Assembly: GCA_019973155.2 (NCBI GenBank)
Contig: BPQB01000107.1
Coordinates: forward strand, 1 to 64,000
DNA: 64,000 bases
Source of the DNA: Phanerochaete sordida
Taxonomy: Eukaryota; Basidiomycota; Agaricomycetes; Polyporales; Phanerochaetaceae
Direction: 5' to 3'
Shown here: positions 1-11,073 of the stretch, in pieces
How the letters are laid out: every line of letters starts with the position of its first letter
Numbering within the stretch: position 1 is the first letter of the stretch
Notes under the pieces: model-generated
The model's database searches: none
What the model was told of the DNA's origin: nothing
Seen by the model: only the letters and a program-made list of their open reading frames with translations
Position numbers and translations under genes: made by a program

Positions 1-29
1 AGTCTTGCGCGCGGGGACCAGGAACCGCC

Positions 30-116
30 CAGTCACTGACCGTGACTCGGTCACTGACCGATCAGTGACTAGACGTCAGTCATTGACCGTGACTGGCATG
101 ACTCGGTCAATGACTG
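30..116. repeat. paired palindromic repeat (TGACCG/CGGTCA) at left edge
   Basis: Two related palindromes lie side by side. The second is a perfect 13-bp inverted repeat: CAGTCATTGACCG at 77-89 and CGGTCAATGACTG at 104-116, with a 14-nt loop. The first (30-70) uses the same words, CAGTCACTGACCG and CGGTCACTGACCG, and closes with ATCAGTGACT, so AGTCACTGA (31-39) pairs with TCAGTGACT. The first ATG of the downstream F-box-like frame (98) lies in the loop of the second palindrome. It may be a short repeat unit or the edge of an element left of the window. Confidence 0.75.
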
Positions 117-1708
117 CCCAACACTGTCACTATCAGTCCTGCACCGATGTCGAAGTCGATGCAGAACGTAATGGATCCACCATCCCACAGCCTCGTGCCT
201 ACAACAGAGGCTCATGCATCCCCCTCTGCTGCATCCCCGACGAGATTCTCTCCATGATCTTCCTTTACACCGCTTCTGCACACTTCTTCGACTGCTACGG
301 TGGATGGACGAGCGGGAAGGGCGCGAGCAAGCCGTACCAGTGGATGTCCATCATCTTCGTCTGCAAGCACTGGCACCTCGTCGCTTTCGCGACACGCCAG
401 CTATGGGGTCATGTAGATCTCAAGAAGCTAGAGCGCACACGGATCCTCCTGCGGCTCTCTGGATCCACGCCCCTGACTGTCCTCCATGGCTCATCACGCT
501 TCTCGCCCGAAGCTCTTATGCAATGCTTGACGGAGATAGGTCGCATCCGCCACTTCCAGCTCTGCATGCATTATCCGATTCAATATCTCAAGGAAGACTG
601 GTTATCCATCCCCTTGCATGCAGCTCCCCAGGATCTTCGCACTCTCGAGATCTGGCTCCCCCTTCCTGAGTTCACCAGACTCTTCCTCACGCCATCTCTG
701 ACGCACCTTCGCTGCCATGTCATGACCCCGCAGCTCTCAATCAAGGAGGCTATCGCAATCCTGAGCTCTCTCCCGAGATTAGTCGAACTCGAGCTGGTCG
801 ACTGCCTCAATTGCTACCCCTCGTTTCAGGCCTATGACCAAGTGTACGACGGCCAGAAGGCGGCGCTTCCCGTCCTGGAGCATCTAACACTTGAGGACAA
901 CGACGCAGCCGGCGTCCCATGCGCCCTACTTCTCCAGTCCCTCCTCATCCCGGCTACGACCAACATCTCAATCACCCTCGGGAGCCGCACAGGTCCCTCG
1001 CGCGACCCGAACGACCTCGCAGAGGTCTTCCGGCGCATCTCAAACAGCCTCTACCACAGCGGTGCATCCCCACGGAGCTGTCGCATTCACAAGAAGCGTC
1101 GCCGTCCCGGCCGCCACACCGGCCTCCAGATCAACCTTTGGCCCGTGGTCTTCGACGTGGACGAGCTCTCGGCGCGCTCCGAGGCCGCGGAACCGGCGGG
1201 AAAACTCTCGTTCGTGCTGGACTACACGCCGCTCTGGACCGACCACGCCGCCCTTGATGCGTTCCTCGCGTCCTTCCCCGTGTCAGATATCTACGTTTTC
1301 GAAGGGCACCTCTCGTCGTTCCTGCCCGACGTCTGGCAGCGCTTCGCGACGCTCTGCAACGTGACGCACGTCAAAGCGTCGCCGCATCCGCTTGCGCACG
1401 CACTCGTCGAAGCTCTCGGCATCCAGCCGCCCTCGTCGACTGCTCATGACGTCGCTTCGTCTGCGAGCCTGCTCTTCCCCAAGCTCCAGGTCCTCACGCT
1501 CGACGAAATACGATGGGATGAGGAACGTAGGAGTCCCTGCAGCGACGCGACGATCTCGGCACGGTGTCGCAGTATGTTGCAGACTCGGCTGGCTCGGGGC
1601 GCACCTCTACACTCTGTTACGGTCCGAGACCTAGAGGGGTTCACCGAGTTCGACCTTCTTCAGCTTCGGGATTCCTGGTTGGACGAGACGATAGATTGGA
1701 GGTCTTGA
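98..1708 (+). CDS. F-box-like protein
   Basis: A single-exon frame runs from ATG 98 to TGA 1706-1708, giving 536 residues. The frame is open to the left window edge, so an upstream start or exon cannot be excluded. The N-terminal part contains CIPDEILSMIFLYTA followed by a WMSIIFVCKHWHLVAFAT segment. This is the layout of the F-box of agaricomycete F-box-like proteins: LP.E.L..IF, then VC+.W. The rest has leucine-rich stretches but no clear second domain. Such proteins are thought to act as SCF ubiquitin-ligase adaptors, and the family is strongly expanded in mushrooms. The extreme N-terminus is translated from the palindromic repeat and may not be part of the protein. Confidence 0.7.
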   Translation: MTRSMTAQHCHYQSCTDVEVDAERNGSTIPQPRAYNRGSCIPLCCIPDEILSMIFLYTASAHFFDCYGGWTSGKGASKPYQWMSIIFVCKHWHLVAFATRQLWGHVDLKKLERTRILLRLSGSTPLTVLHGSSRFSPEALMQCLTEIGRIRHFQLCMHYPIQYLKEDWLSIPLHAAPQDLRTLEIWLPLPEFTRLFLTPSLTHLRCHVMTPQLSIKEAIAILSSLPRLVELELVDCLNCYPSFQAYDQVYDGQKAALPVLEHLTLEDNDAAGVPCALLLQSLLIPATTNISITLGSRTGPSRDPNDLAEVFRRISNSLYHSGASPRSCRIHKKRRRPGRHTGLQINLWPVVFDVDELSARSEAAEPAGKLSFVLDYTPLWTDHAALDAFLASFPVSDIYVFEGHLSSFLPDVWQRFATLCNVTHVKASPHPLAHALVEALGIQPPSSTAHDVASSASLLFPKLQVLTLDEIRWDEERRSPCSDATISARCRSMLQTRLARGAPLHSVTVRDLEGFTEFDLLQLRDSWLDETIDWRS

Positions 1709-2073
1709 CCGGGCGTACGCATTACGAGCGAATCGGCGGGTGTATGCGCCTCCACAGGATGGCTAGAGAGGTGCGTCACTACTGTCTGTTCGCGCCTGTT
1801 ATTTCTTTTGACGTTTGACTCCAGTATCCAGATTTGTGTAGTATACTGGCTTACGGCTACTTAGGCGGCAATAGATGTCTGGAAATTGACTTCGAACCCG
1901 AGTACAATTGTGCATAGGGCCTATTCAGCAGAGGCGCTGAATCTTTGTACTCCAGGTGAGTGGCGTTCAAGGCGAGCCGGGTGGCGACGCAAGGGTGCCT
2001 CTCAGGGTGCTGCGCAGCCTACGCACATACTTGAAGCATCGACATCCATCGGAAGGCTCAATTGTACCCCACC
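1709..2073. other. intergenic, no feature recognised
   Basis: This 365-nt stretch lies between the F-box-like gene and the next small gene, both on the plus strand. No convincing coding or RNA signal is visible. Confidence 0.5.
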
Positions 2074-2572
2074 ATGTCTGGAGCTCCTAGCCCTTGTAAG
2101 TCATGCTCTCCATCGCTTCATGCGCTGATGTCTGACGCTTGAATCCTTGTTGTCAGTCTGCCCTCCTTGCTCCCAAGCCCCAGCACCGGTCGCATACCAT
2201 TATTTTTACCCAATGCCGCCCAGCTATCCCAGTCGACCGAGCTCGGACACCAACTTCTCGCGTTCTGCGCCGCCACACCAGCAGCAAAACGCACGCGAGA
2301 CTCGCACGCCCCACTCCGCCGGTCCGCGTCCTGGGCCCAACACGCTCCCGGAACCGCCCTGGCCGCGCTCGCTGCCAGCGCCCCGCGGCCACCCCTTGTC
2401 GTACAATGCGCCGCAGCCGGGTTGTCTGTACATGCACGACCTGGGGCCAAGCCGCACGTACCGGATGAGCGACAACGTCGCGGCGCTGGTGGCGCGGTAC
2501 GACGTTGCGCAGAAGGCGGGGGGAATGCAAACAGCATACCTGAGGCCCTTTGTTGATTGGCCGGATTCGTGA
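2074..2572 (+). CDS. small hypothetical protein, two exons
   Basis: Exon 1 (2074-2095) encodes MSGAPSP. A 61-nt intron (2096-2156) has GTAAGT, a CTGAC branch-like site and TCAG. Exon 2 (2157-2572) gives a protein of about 145 residues. It is rich in Pro, Ser, Tyr and Gln in the first half. The C-terminal half reads YMHDLGPSRTYRMSDN and then ARYDVAQKAGGMQTAYL, which looks more ordered. No known domain was recognised. Support comes from the clean splice sites and the single continuous frame after splicing. The function is unknown. Confidence 0.55.
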
Positions 2573-3203
2573 TGCAAGATCACAGTGTTGTAGAAACTCA
2601 GGTTCTTGCTACGCGTGAGGTCCTGAATGTACGGCATTGTTGGACACAACGCCTAACGCAGCTTGACTTCCGTGAGAAAGCAATGCAAACCCGTGCAATC
2701 AATGATAGTATTACCTGTAGAATGGAATGATTTGTATAGCGTCAACTGGTGATTGAACGAGTGGTATAGGCCGTGTGCATCATAAAGCCTCTCCGCACGT
2801 TAGCAGATCGGGTGGATCGCGCAGCACGAAATGAGTACAGGGCCCTGATGAAAGCGTGAAAGTTTGTAATGAGCCACTCATGCGTTAGCAGATTCACCGT
2901 CGCCGCCGGACTTCATACCAGCGCGACCACTGGCAGTGTCTTCAAAATTGTGGCCGCTATCTATGTAACGATAACATTATGGCTGGCGGATCGAACTGCA
3001 TTAGCCAGTATCGTCGAGCGTGTGCGTTTTTCGAAAGGCTTCTGCTAGATTCCTCCCCGTGCGATCGCTCGTATGTACCCAGTCGCACGGACAGGGTCGC
3101 ATCCTTTGGCGACGCGCCTACGATGCCTCGTGACGGTATCGTGACGGTGCCCGTACCCGCGAACATCTGGCTGATAGGACAATCGCACCGGATGTATGCA
3201 CGT
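2573..3203. other. intergenic, no feature recognised
   Basis: About 630 nt of relatively AT-rich sequence, with only short random frames. It is the upstream region of the ABM-like gene at 3266. Confidence 0.5.
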
Positions 3204-3213
3204 TATATATAAG
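3204..3213 (+). promoter_or_regulatory. TATA box of the ABM-like gene
   Basis: The sequence TATATATAAG lies about 55-60 nt upstream of the ATG at 3266, the usual spacing for a TATA-driven fungal gene with a short leader. Confidence 0.6.
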
Positions 3214-3265
3214 ACCAAGCTAAGGCTTAGGAAGAGCTCAAGGCAACTATTGCCCTTGCGCGAAG

Positions 3266-4036
3266 ATGGCTCCTGCGCTCGAAGTCGTGTTCATCAAGCC
3301 CACCGAGGCGTACATCCAGGATCCTTCCGCGATCAACCCGATGCTCGAGCTCGTCGCACCGTGCAAGGGCTGTCTCGGGTGCGTCACTGCCAGAGCCCGG
3401 GCTGCATTCCCGCGCTGAGCGTGTCACGCAGCATCTACCACGGCATCAAGATCGAGCAGCCCGACATCCTCGTGCTGCTAATCGGTGAGCGACACCGAGA
3501 CGCAGTTCCTCGTGCACTAAACATCGGCAGTCTGGGACAAGCTCTCGGACCACCACGAGGTCATGGCGGACACGGTGAACTACCCGAAGGTCGGCGAAGC
3601 CTTCGCGCGCGTCGGCGACCTGAGCACGCTCGACATGTTCCACGTGCACCTCGACTGCGACCTCGCGGGCGTGCTCAACGCGCGCGTCGTCTCGTACGGG
3701 AACATCCGCAAGCTCAAGCCGGGCGTCGACCCCGCGGAGTTCCTCAAGCTCTTCCAGATCCTCACCGACCGCGAGACGCCCGAGGGCTGCCGTGTCGGCG
3801 GGTACGCGCGGGCGGTCGAGCGCGACGAGTTTCTGCTATTGTACGGATGGGACGATATCAAGGTGCGTCGTATTGCTGCGTCGGATGTGAGTGCGGCTGA
3901 TGGTGGCGTGCAGTTCTCGCAGGCGTCGCGCGAGGACGAGGAGGTGAAGACGGCGATGAAAAAGGTGCACGAGGCGTTTGAGCAGGCGGACAGGGGGCAT
4001 GTGCAGCTCATCACCTACAAGAAGTACGAGCCTTGA
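3266..4036 (+). CDS. ABM-like (dimeric alpha-beta barrel) protein, paralog 1
   Basis: Four exons: 3266-3378, 3432-3484, 3531-3862 and 3914-4036, giving 206 residues. The start MAPALEVVFIKPTEAY follows a good TATA box. Two halves can be seen. Each contains a strand-helix pattern like antibiotic-biosynthesis monooxygenase (ABM) domains, with LVLLIVWDKLSDHHEVM in the first half and DEFLLLYGWDDIK in the second. The protein ends in ITYKKYEP. Intron 3 (51 nt) is in frame, so retention would add 17 residues without a stop. The gene has a close paralog on the opposite strand at 7293-8070 with the same phases and an identical 53-nt exon 2. Function is unknown: it could be an oxygenase-like, lyase-like or simply ligand-binding member of the fold. 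The fold assignment is from pattern only. Confidence 0.8.
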
Positions 4037-4129
4037 GTACGAACGTCGGCGTAATAGGAACAGCGTTTTGTGAACCCCGCATGATATAAGGTGACGGATC
4101 TAAAATACACGCATCCAAGCAGACACGCT
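4037..4129. other. 93-bp gap between convergent genes
   Basis: The ABM-like gene (plus) and the MFSD1-like transporter (minus) meet tail to tail here. The gap must hold both 3' ends. No specific terminator motif was recognised. Confidence 0.5.
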
Positions 4130-6294
4130 CTATTCGCCTGTGGTCCCCGCGATGACACTCCCATGCACGCCCCAGCTTACGCCAAGGCCGAACATGATCC
4201 AGCCGATGACGATAATGCCGGCGGAGACGACGAGCCACGCCCAGCGGAAGAGCGGCGAGTGGACAGTGGGCGCCTTGAGCGCGCGCTCGAGCGCCTTCGT
4301 CCCCGCGTCCTCCTCGTCCGCATCGTCGTCGATGGGCTTCTGCACGCCAGCCCTGCGCGCGAGCGCAGCGACCTCGACGGCGAGCCGCCGCGGCGCGACC
4401 TGCGAGAGGCGTGCGGCGGGGAGCACGGTCGGCATGAGGTACGCGACGAGCAGCAGCGCGCCCGACGCGGCGACGGAGATGAAGGCGTACGCGAGCCAGA
4501 GCGAGACCGCCGGATCGAGCGAGTTGTCTGAGTCGTCCTGCAGCTTGCCCGCTGCTGTCGTGATGATCACGATCGAGGCCTGGACGACGGACTCTGCGAC
4601 GAATGTCAGTGAACAGGTCACTGCAGGGTGGGTGGCTACATACTCTTGATGGCAAAGGCCGTGGCGAAGTACTGCGGGTCCGAGATGATGTTGCGGATGA
4701 TCTCGACCTGCGGAGCAGGCGTCACGCACTGCGAGAGGGCGTAGAAGATGTATGCGGCAACTACCGACCCGAGGTGTCAGTGACAGCTATGCCGACACCA
4801 GAAAGGCTGCTTACTGAAGGTCGGAACGGTGTGCGAGAACTTCAGAAGCAGCATAGAGATCAGGAAGGTAAGGCCGGACAAGAACACTGCCGAGATACGT
4901 CAGACGCAGTGCAGAGTGATAGAGTATTAGACTCACAGAAGCCGATCCGCTGGCCGAACACGTCGATGTACACGCCGATGAACGGGGTCAAGCAGGCAGG
5001 AAGGAGCAGATAGAAGCTGGACACCCAGCCGCCGATGACCGCACCCTTCTTAAGACGCTGCTGTGCGAATTGGCTTCGGAGGCAGCACGGTTAGGAAGCC
5101 ATCGTGCGCAAGGCAGGCAGTGCACTCACGTCGAGATGGACACAAATGACTGGACGCCGGCGTTCTCGAAGACAGCAAAGACAACGACCATCCAGAACGT
5201 GAACGGGAGGTGTCTGATCGCGGAGAGGCGGAACGTGCCCTGCTTCGCCGCGCCAACGTGGCGGCGGCCATTCGTCTGGTCCGTGACGTTGTACTTGCGG
5301 CGCAGGTAGATGTCGAGGACGACGACGGCGATCGCGCACAGGAACGAGAAGAGCGCGATGACGGCGCTGATCCAGAGCGCCCACGCGTACGAGCCGAGGT
5401 TCGTCGCGATCACGTTCGCCGTCGACTGGCCCGTGAACTGCGCGAGGTTCGCGACGCCCCAAATCGTGCCGATGGAGAACGCGAAGCCGCGCCCGGGCGC
5501 AAAGTACGTCGAGAAGATGCGGTGCTGCGCGTTGTCGAGCGAGCCGTCGCCGATGGCGGCGAGGACCTTGCCGACGATGAGCACCGGGTAGCTGTTCAGG
5601 TTGTTCGTCGCCGCGCCGGCCATGACCATCGAGCCCGAGAGGTGGAAGCCGGCGAGCAGCACGGACATGACCGCGCCGCCCCATTTGTCGATCGCGAAGC
5701 CAAATCCGATGCACAGGAAGGTGTTCACCTGGTCCGTGCGTCAGTAGGGCTCGCAAGTGCAGAAGGTGGCAAGCTTACCAGATTCGTCACGGCGACCTTG
5801 GGGACGCGTCAGCGGGAGAACGAGCCGCAAACTGTGTGGGCTCACCAGTGTCGCGAACTGCGAGTTGTTGATATTTGTCTCTTTAATGATCGTTGTTTTC
5901 AGGGAGCTGCAGTTTCGGTTAGGATATCGCGCAGGACGGCATCTTGCTAACGGCTTACACAATCAAGCCCTAAACGAGACGGACAGGTGTGAGAATGGCA
6001 AGCGTGTGCAAGACGTCGAATCACGTACGTTCGACCAGTGGTTGCCAACTGTAACAAAGTAGGTTAGGCCGGCTGCGCGACAAGACTGGACTCCACAGAC
6101 GCACATGTGCACAAGCAGGTGAGGATGATCATGACGAGCTGCCACGAGTACGGCAGCCGGGGCCTTGAGGGCGCGGCCGCGGGGAGGCGCGCGACGTCGC
6201 CGGACGAGGGCGAGGGCGACTCCTTGAGCTCGTACGACCCCTTCTCGTCGACCGGGGACTTCTCGGGGCTGGGTGTGCGCTGCGTACTTGACAT
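4130..6294 (-). CDS. MFS transporter, MFSD1-like
   Basis: Ten exons on the minus strand join into 562 residues with total length divisible by three: 6294-6105, 6048-6029, 5969-5959, 5906-5846, 5796-5779, 5728-5130, 5073-4937, 4886-4815, 4760-4644 and 4593-4130. A Ser/Pro-rich cytosolic N-terminus (MSSTQRTPSPEKSP) precedes about 12 membrane segments. Typical signatures are FGNHWSNGLIVSLK, INNSQFATLVAVTNLVNT and LNSYPVLIVGKVLAAIGDG. This matches the MFSD1 branch of the major facilitator superfamily, whose animal members export dipeptides from lysosomes, so a vacuolar membrane role is plausible. The start at 6294 is preferred over an in-frame ATG at 6360 because a TATA-like stretch lies at about 6380-6390. 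Exon 3 is only 11 nt and exon 5 only 18 nt. Confidence 0.88.
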
Positions 6295-7292
6295 CCTGGC
6301 GAGGCGAATAAACCGGGCGGGCAGGTGGCTGGGGCGTCCGACAGCGCAGGGCGACGCCATCTTATCTGATTACGCGCCGCATTATAAAGGAAATGCAGCG
6401 CGCGGGCCGCACGGCTGGGGCATGCCACGGCGGTGGGAATGCGCCACGGTGTGCACGGCAGCGCGGGTGCCCAGGGCGGACAGTGGTGGGACAAATCTGC
6501 CGTCCACGGGCGCGCAGCAGCGGCGCACCGCGGAGTTTTCAATACAACCACGCGCAGGCGCCCACACGCGTTCTCCACTTGGCATCCGCGCGGAACACGC
6601 TTCGCGTCTCCTGTGCCCACGACTGTGAGCAACGACAATATACGCAGAGTACGAACTCGCCGATATAGCAACTGCCCAGACGCACGGGCGGACTCGTCTT
6701 CTATCTTATCTGATACTCCTGATCACGCTCCGTCTGTGCGCCGCCAAATCGCGGGAGGCCGTCCAGCGCAGAGACAAGCCGAGACGGTCCTATTCTGGTC
6801 GTGCGAGCGTGTCTGGGCTGGGTGCACAATTATCCCCAAAAGACATCGTGCGGCAGCGCGGCGTACCTGAAAATCGCCTCGCGCTCACAGGAAGTGTTCA
6901 GGCACCGCACCGTCGTGGCGGCCACAAGGCCTATAACATAGGGTTCAGCCAGAGTCTACGTGTCAAATTCAATCGAAGGGTAGGCTGTGACGTACCATCT
7001 CGAACGCCCAGATGCGGAATTAGAGGGTAAGTTACTTCCTGAAGCACGGAGCTGCATTTCCTCCAGGTCGATATACCGATGGAACGAGGGCAGCTATGAG
7101 TCTGATGTGCGGTTCATCTCGGCCTATGAATAGGTCAGCAGCATGCGGCGCGAATTAATTTTGAGAACAGATGTCACGTTTGACTGAGACAGTCCGAGTC
7201 TGCACACGAGCAGTGACTGAAGACCCTCCAGTGAACAGACCAAACGGAGGTATGCTATTCTTGACCGAAGTTACATTTATAGATTCAGGGCT
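6295..7292. other. intergenic, about 1 kb
   Basis: This stretch separates the start of the MFSD1-like gene from the 3' end of ABM-like paralog 2. Frames in it are short and overlap on both strands. No gene, repeat or RNA was recognised. Confidence 0.5.
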
Positions 7293-8070
7293 TCATGCTT
7301 CGTATTTTTTGTATGTGGTAAGCGGCACGTTGAGCGCTATCACGACATGTACAATTTCGTGCCACACCTTGCCGACGGGCTTGACGTGTTCCTGCCTTGC
7401 CGCCTGGGCATGGTGCTACGAGAGACGCGTTGGCTCCCCCACCAGCGACATCATAAGGAACGCACCTTGGGGTCCTCCCACCCATACACCACCATCCACT
7501 CATCTTTGTCCACCGCCTTGCCGGAGACGCCGCCTGTGCACCCTTCTGCGGGAGCAATGACCCAATGTATATCTTCCGCCGCGCGGAGCACGTCCTCGCT
7601 GGTCTTGCCTGGCCGCGTCGATAGGACATGGTCGAAGGACACGTACGGCGCGTGTAGGATCGGCGCGAGGTCGGCGTCGAGCACGGTCTGGAGCGTGACG
7701 ATTCTATCGGGGTCGCCGCATGCTGCGAAGTGCTCAGCTATCTTCTCGAAGCGCGTCTTCTCATGCGCGAGAGCAAGGCCGTCTTCGCGCGTTGCCCACA
7801 CTGGAGCGGGTTCAGGTACATGCAGGGGGAAATGCAGGAGATGCGAAACCCACCAACAAAAATGAGCAGCAGGCTCGAGTCTTCAATCGCGACTCCGTGG
7901 TAGATGCTGCGCTCCAGTCAGCACACAGGATGTAAAGCGCAGAGCACAACGTACCCCAAGCAGCCCTCCGCCGCGCCGACAGTCTCTAGCACCGGATTGA
8001 GAATGGTCGAGTCCGTGCGACAGGCCCCGTGTAGCTTCGCGACGAAGACTTCGAGGCAAGGGCGCGCCAT
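7293..8070 (-). CDS. ABM-like (dimeric alpha-beta barrel) protein, paralog 2
   Basis: Four exons on the minus strand: 8070-7955, 7906-7854, 7800-7466 and 7403-7293, giving 204 residues. It is a clear paralog of 3266-4036. MARPCLEVFVAKL matches the start, EGCLG then IYHGVAIED matches the exon 1-2 junction, DEWMVVYGWEDPK matches DEFLLLYGWDDIK, and both end in TTYKKYEA or ITYKKYEP. Intron positions and phases are the same and exon 2 is 53 nt in both. The sequence has drifted a good deal, so the duplication is old or one copy is under relaxed selection. The acceptor of exon 4 was chosen to keep the conserved tail in frame. Confidence 0.75.
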
Positions 8071-8900
8071 CTTTTCTGGTGCGCGTGAGGCTTGAGACGG
8101 CTCGGGCTTGACGAGAGCTGTAGATATGATGTCCGCGACGCCTCGGCTTACAGTCTGACCGACCACCGAGCCCAGTCCACGTCTTCACGTTGCGACATCA
8201 CGCGGCAGCGGGCTCACAGCGCATCGAAACAGCCCCGCTGTCCGCGTTAGTGTTGTGCGCACGCCGGTCGCCGGCGGCAGCCCGCCCGATGTCGGCGTCG
8301 AGGCTGGTAGCAACTAGCAAGATAGCAAAGAGCACGCTATCGCATAGTCTGAGATTCTGAGTGTATGCAGATTTGAAAGAGAGTGAACGTTGGGTGTATG
8401 TACATGGTGGAAGAGAAGCAGCCTGCTCGCCCGCTTCCGCGAGGAGGGCGCTTCGGGCGAAGGTCCTCGCACGTGACGTCCCGCTCTCGTCTTCGTTCTT
8501 CGACACTTTCTCGTCTCTATAATTCTCCACACTACTGCAACGAAAATCTTATAGCATACAGTAATTTTTCTAGTATATCATCAGCTGCTCAAGATTCTGC
8601 TCATGACTTCGCGAGCTCACGAGCAGTGCTCTTGCAGTGACGCCAGCCACATCAAAGCCACATCGTAGACGAAATCCAAACGAAATCGGCATAGTAAGAC
8701 GCGCTGGATTTCTGACTCTATGACACTCTGGAGGGGTTTTCGCAGAGACCCTGTGCCAAGAAATTCGCAACATACGACAGAAAACGCAGCGAATCACCGT
8801 GTAGCCGTCCCCGCGCGGTCCCGGTTCGCAGCAAACTCGATTTGCCGTTCTTGACATCGCGCTGACTCGCAGCCCTGGAGGATAAGGTCCTCATCTGCAC
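8071..8900. other. intergenic, no firm gene
   Basis: Upstream region of ABM-like paralog 2. Only short frames occur. A minus-strand stretch near 8730-8900 reads DSLRFLSYVANFLAQGL and could be an exon of the fragmentary region that follows, but nothing ties it to a known protein. Confidence 0.35.
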
Positions 8901-10980
8901 TCAATCGTAAATACTTGCCACATGTCGTTCCGTATATGACAACCGAACTTACGTGTGTAGGCCGCATACTTTCGTATTATCGGATCAGTCCTGTGAAGGA
9001 GGACGAATGCGTCAGCTGCGTGCATGCAGGCCGCAGGACCGGAAGGCATTTACTTGTGCCAGCAGAGTGCGCACAGTCCTGTGAGGCGACCGACAGCCAA
9101 ATGGATAGGTTCCTCGCAAACTGTATTAGATAAGAGTGCAGATGGAGAGATATGTCATGTACCTGGTAGGAGATTCCGGCATCGGCATCGCAGAAGTGCT
9201 TTGTGCACCTTCCTTCAGAGCAGTGCGTCACCCCCATGGCGCATGCCACGCCTACATACGCGCCCAGACGTATGTCTGTTCCTGCATCAGCCGATAAAGT
9301 CATGGATAACGGTGAAGTTAGCGTACCGAGAAAGAAGTAACGACTGCGCAAGGTATCGTCGTCGCTGAGAGCCCGTGAGTCATCTATCAAGGATAAGTCA
9401 AGCACGCATACACATCTCCCACCCAACATCGAGCACAAAGGGGCAACCGTTGATGCTTGAAACCATATCTGGCCTACATCATGACTGTTCAGAGGCGGCA
9501 CGAGAGGCGTTGCAGGTTAACTCACCACTGCGATTGAGCTATTATCGGGCAACAAGCTGTCGCTCGTGCCGCGCGATGAGCAGGAACGCGCTTCACAGTT
9601 GACTGAGTTTTCAACTACATTCTTGTCAGATAAGTGCATGCAATAGCCCTTGTCCATATCATTGCATACCGAGGCGACAGTGCTCTTTAAATGCCGAGGG
9701 AGTCCCACTGCAAAAAATGGGTCAGCTCTTCGAGTGAAACCCAAATAAATCAGGACATACTAGGCGTAGCAGGTGCTACACATATTCAAGCGCCTTCCAG
9801 AGCACCTTGCGACGCCGCCAGACTATGTGGCAGCAGGTACAACTATACGAGAGACACAAGAGACAGCACAACGTACCTGCGCAGCGGTGATCAACCGAGA
9901 TCCTGCGGGACACGCGCTGTTTCCGCAGAGTCCTTCGAGAAATCATTATTTGGTTCAAGTCTTGTTCCGCACAGCAGTGGCATCAAAAGCACACCTGGAT
10001 GAGTACTTGATAGAGACTGGCAATGGCTGAGGGCAAAATCTACGTCGATGGCCAGCCTGGACAGTTCCCATGAGTGCCGCCCACACGCGCGTGCGTTGAT
10101 GAACCCTTACTGAATTTTCCAACAGAGCTGGCAAAGAAAAACTTTATCGTGCGAGCCACAGGTCTCAAACTCTAGAGAAGAAGCCATCAGTAACAGTCTG
10201 GCGAGCCTACGGAGCAGTAGCTGGGTCGAAAGTATCCCGTGTGGATTCAAAATCGTACCTAATGACATGATCTCTTCCGGACGGGGGGTGTCTCTGCAGC
10301 CAGTCGGCCAGTAAAGACTCGCATATATATGTTCGAGCGGATATGAACGTGGGAACAGCTCTTGATCAGAGGGCCAGAAAGTGCCGTTGAACAGAGCGAT
10401 GTTCAGCGCGCTGAGCACGTTGCCGAGATGCGAACGTATTCAGCGAAAGAGTGACACGCCAGTGATCGACCTGGTAGGCATGGCTACGAGCTGTTTACTG
10501 CCAGCGTCAGCGTCCCTAGGTTTGAAGAACGCTGCTCGTTCCAGCGCGTCATGTTTAGGTTCAAGAACGTGGCAGAGGGTAGCCTTAGCCTCGCGGGGTC
10601 TGCACGCTGTGGGCGCAGCAAATGAATTCTGGGAGATGAATTCTGCGCTTAACTTCATAGAATCAGCGGCACAATGTCCAGATGCACGCGCCTCTGCTTC
10701 ATATCCGTGGCGGCTTCATCGGAGGCGGTGTCGGGCAAAGAAGCCTGTTTTCTACATAACCAAAGCAGGGTTCTGCACGAGTCAGAACTGTTGATGAGAT
10801 GGACTTTGGTAGAGCACCTGACCTTAAGAATACTGCTGACATGAGAGTCACTGCATCCACGCATGAGCGAGGAGGCTGGAAGCCTGGAAGAACTTCTTGA
10901 AGCTCACAACGATGTCTGCCACGTGATACGGGCGTTTAGCTCATCGAAAATCGCAAGTTCGTCGACTCCCACCTGCGAAT
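8901..10980 (-). pseudogene. fragmentary intron-rich coding region, minus strand
   Basis: Several stretches look like exons with fungal splice sites, but I could not join them into one intact gene. Examples are 10410-10259, a CAG-to-GTACGA exon reading ALNIALFNGTFWPSD and then EHIYASLYWPTGCRD, and 9120-9054, flanked by introns 9121-9162 and 8991-9053. Another lies near 10920-10865, reading VADIVVSFKKFFQAS. Frames between them are interrupted. The region may be a decayed gene, two small genes with many short exons, or partly chance. No family was recognised. Confidence 0.35.
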
Positions 10981-11073
10981 GTCGCTTCTTGACTTGACCC
11001 TCATTTGCTCACAAATGTTCAGAGCTCTAAGCAAGAGCTCCTAGAGCGGTATGCAATGCCATAGGCCGTCATA

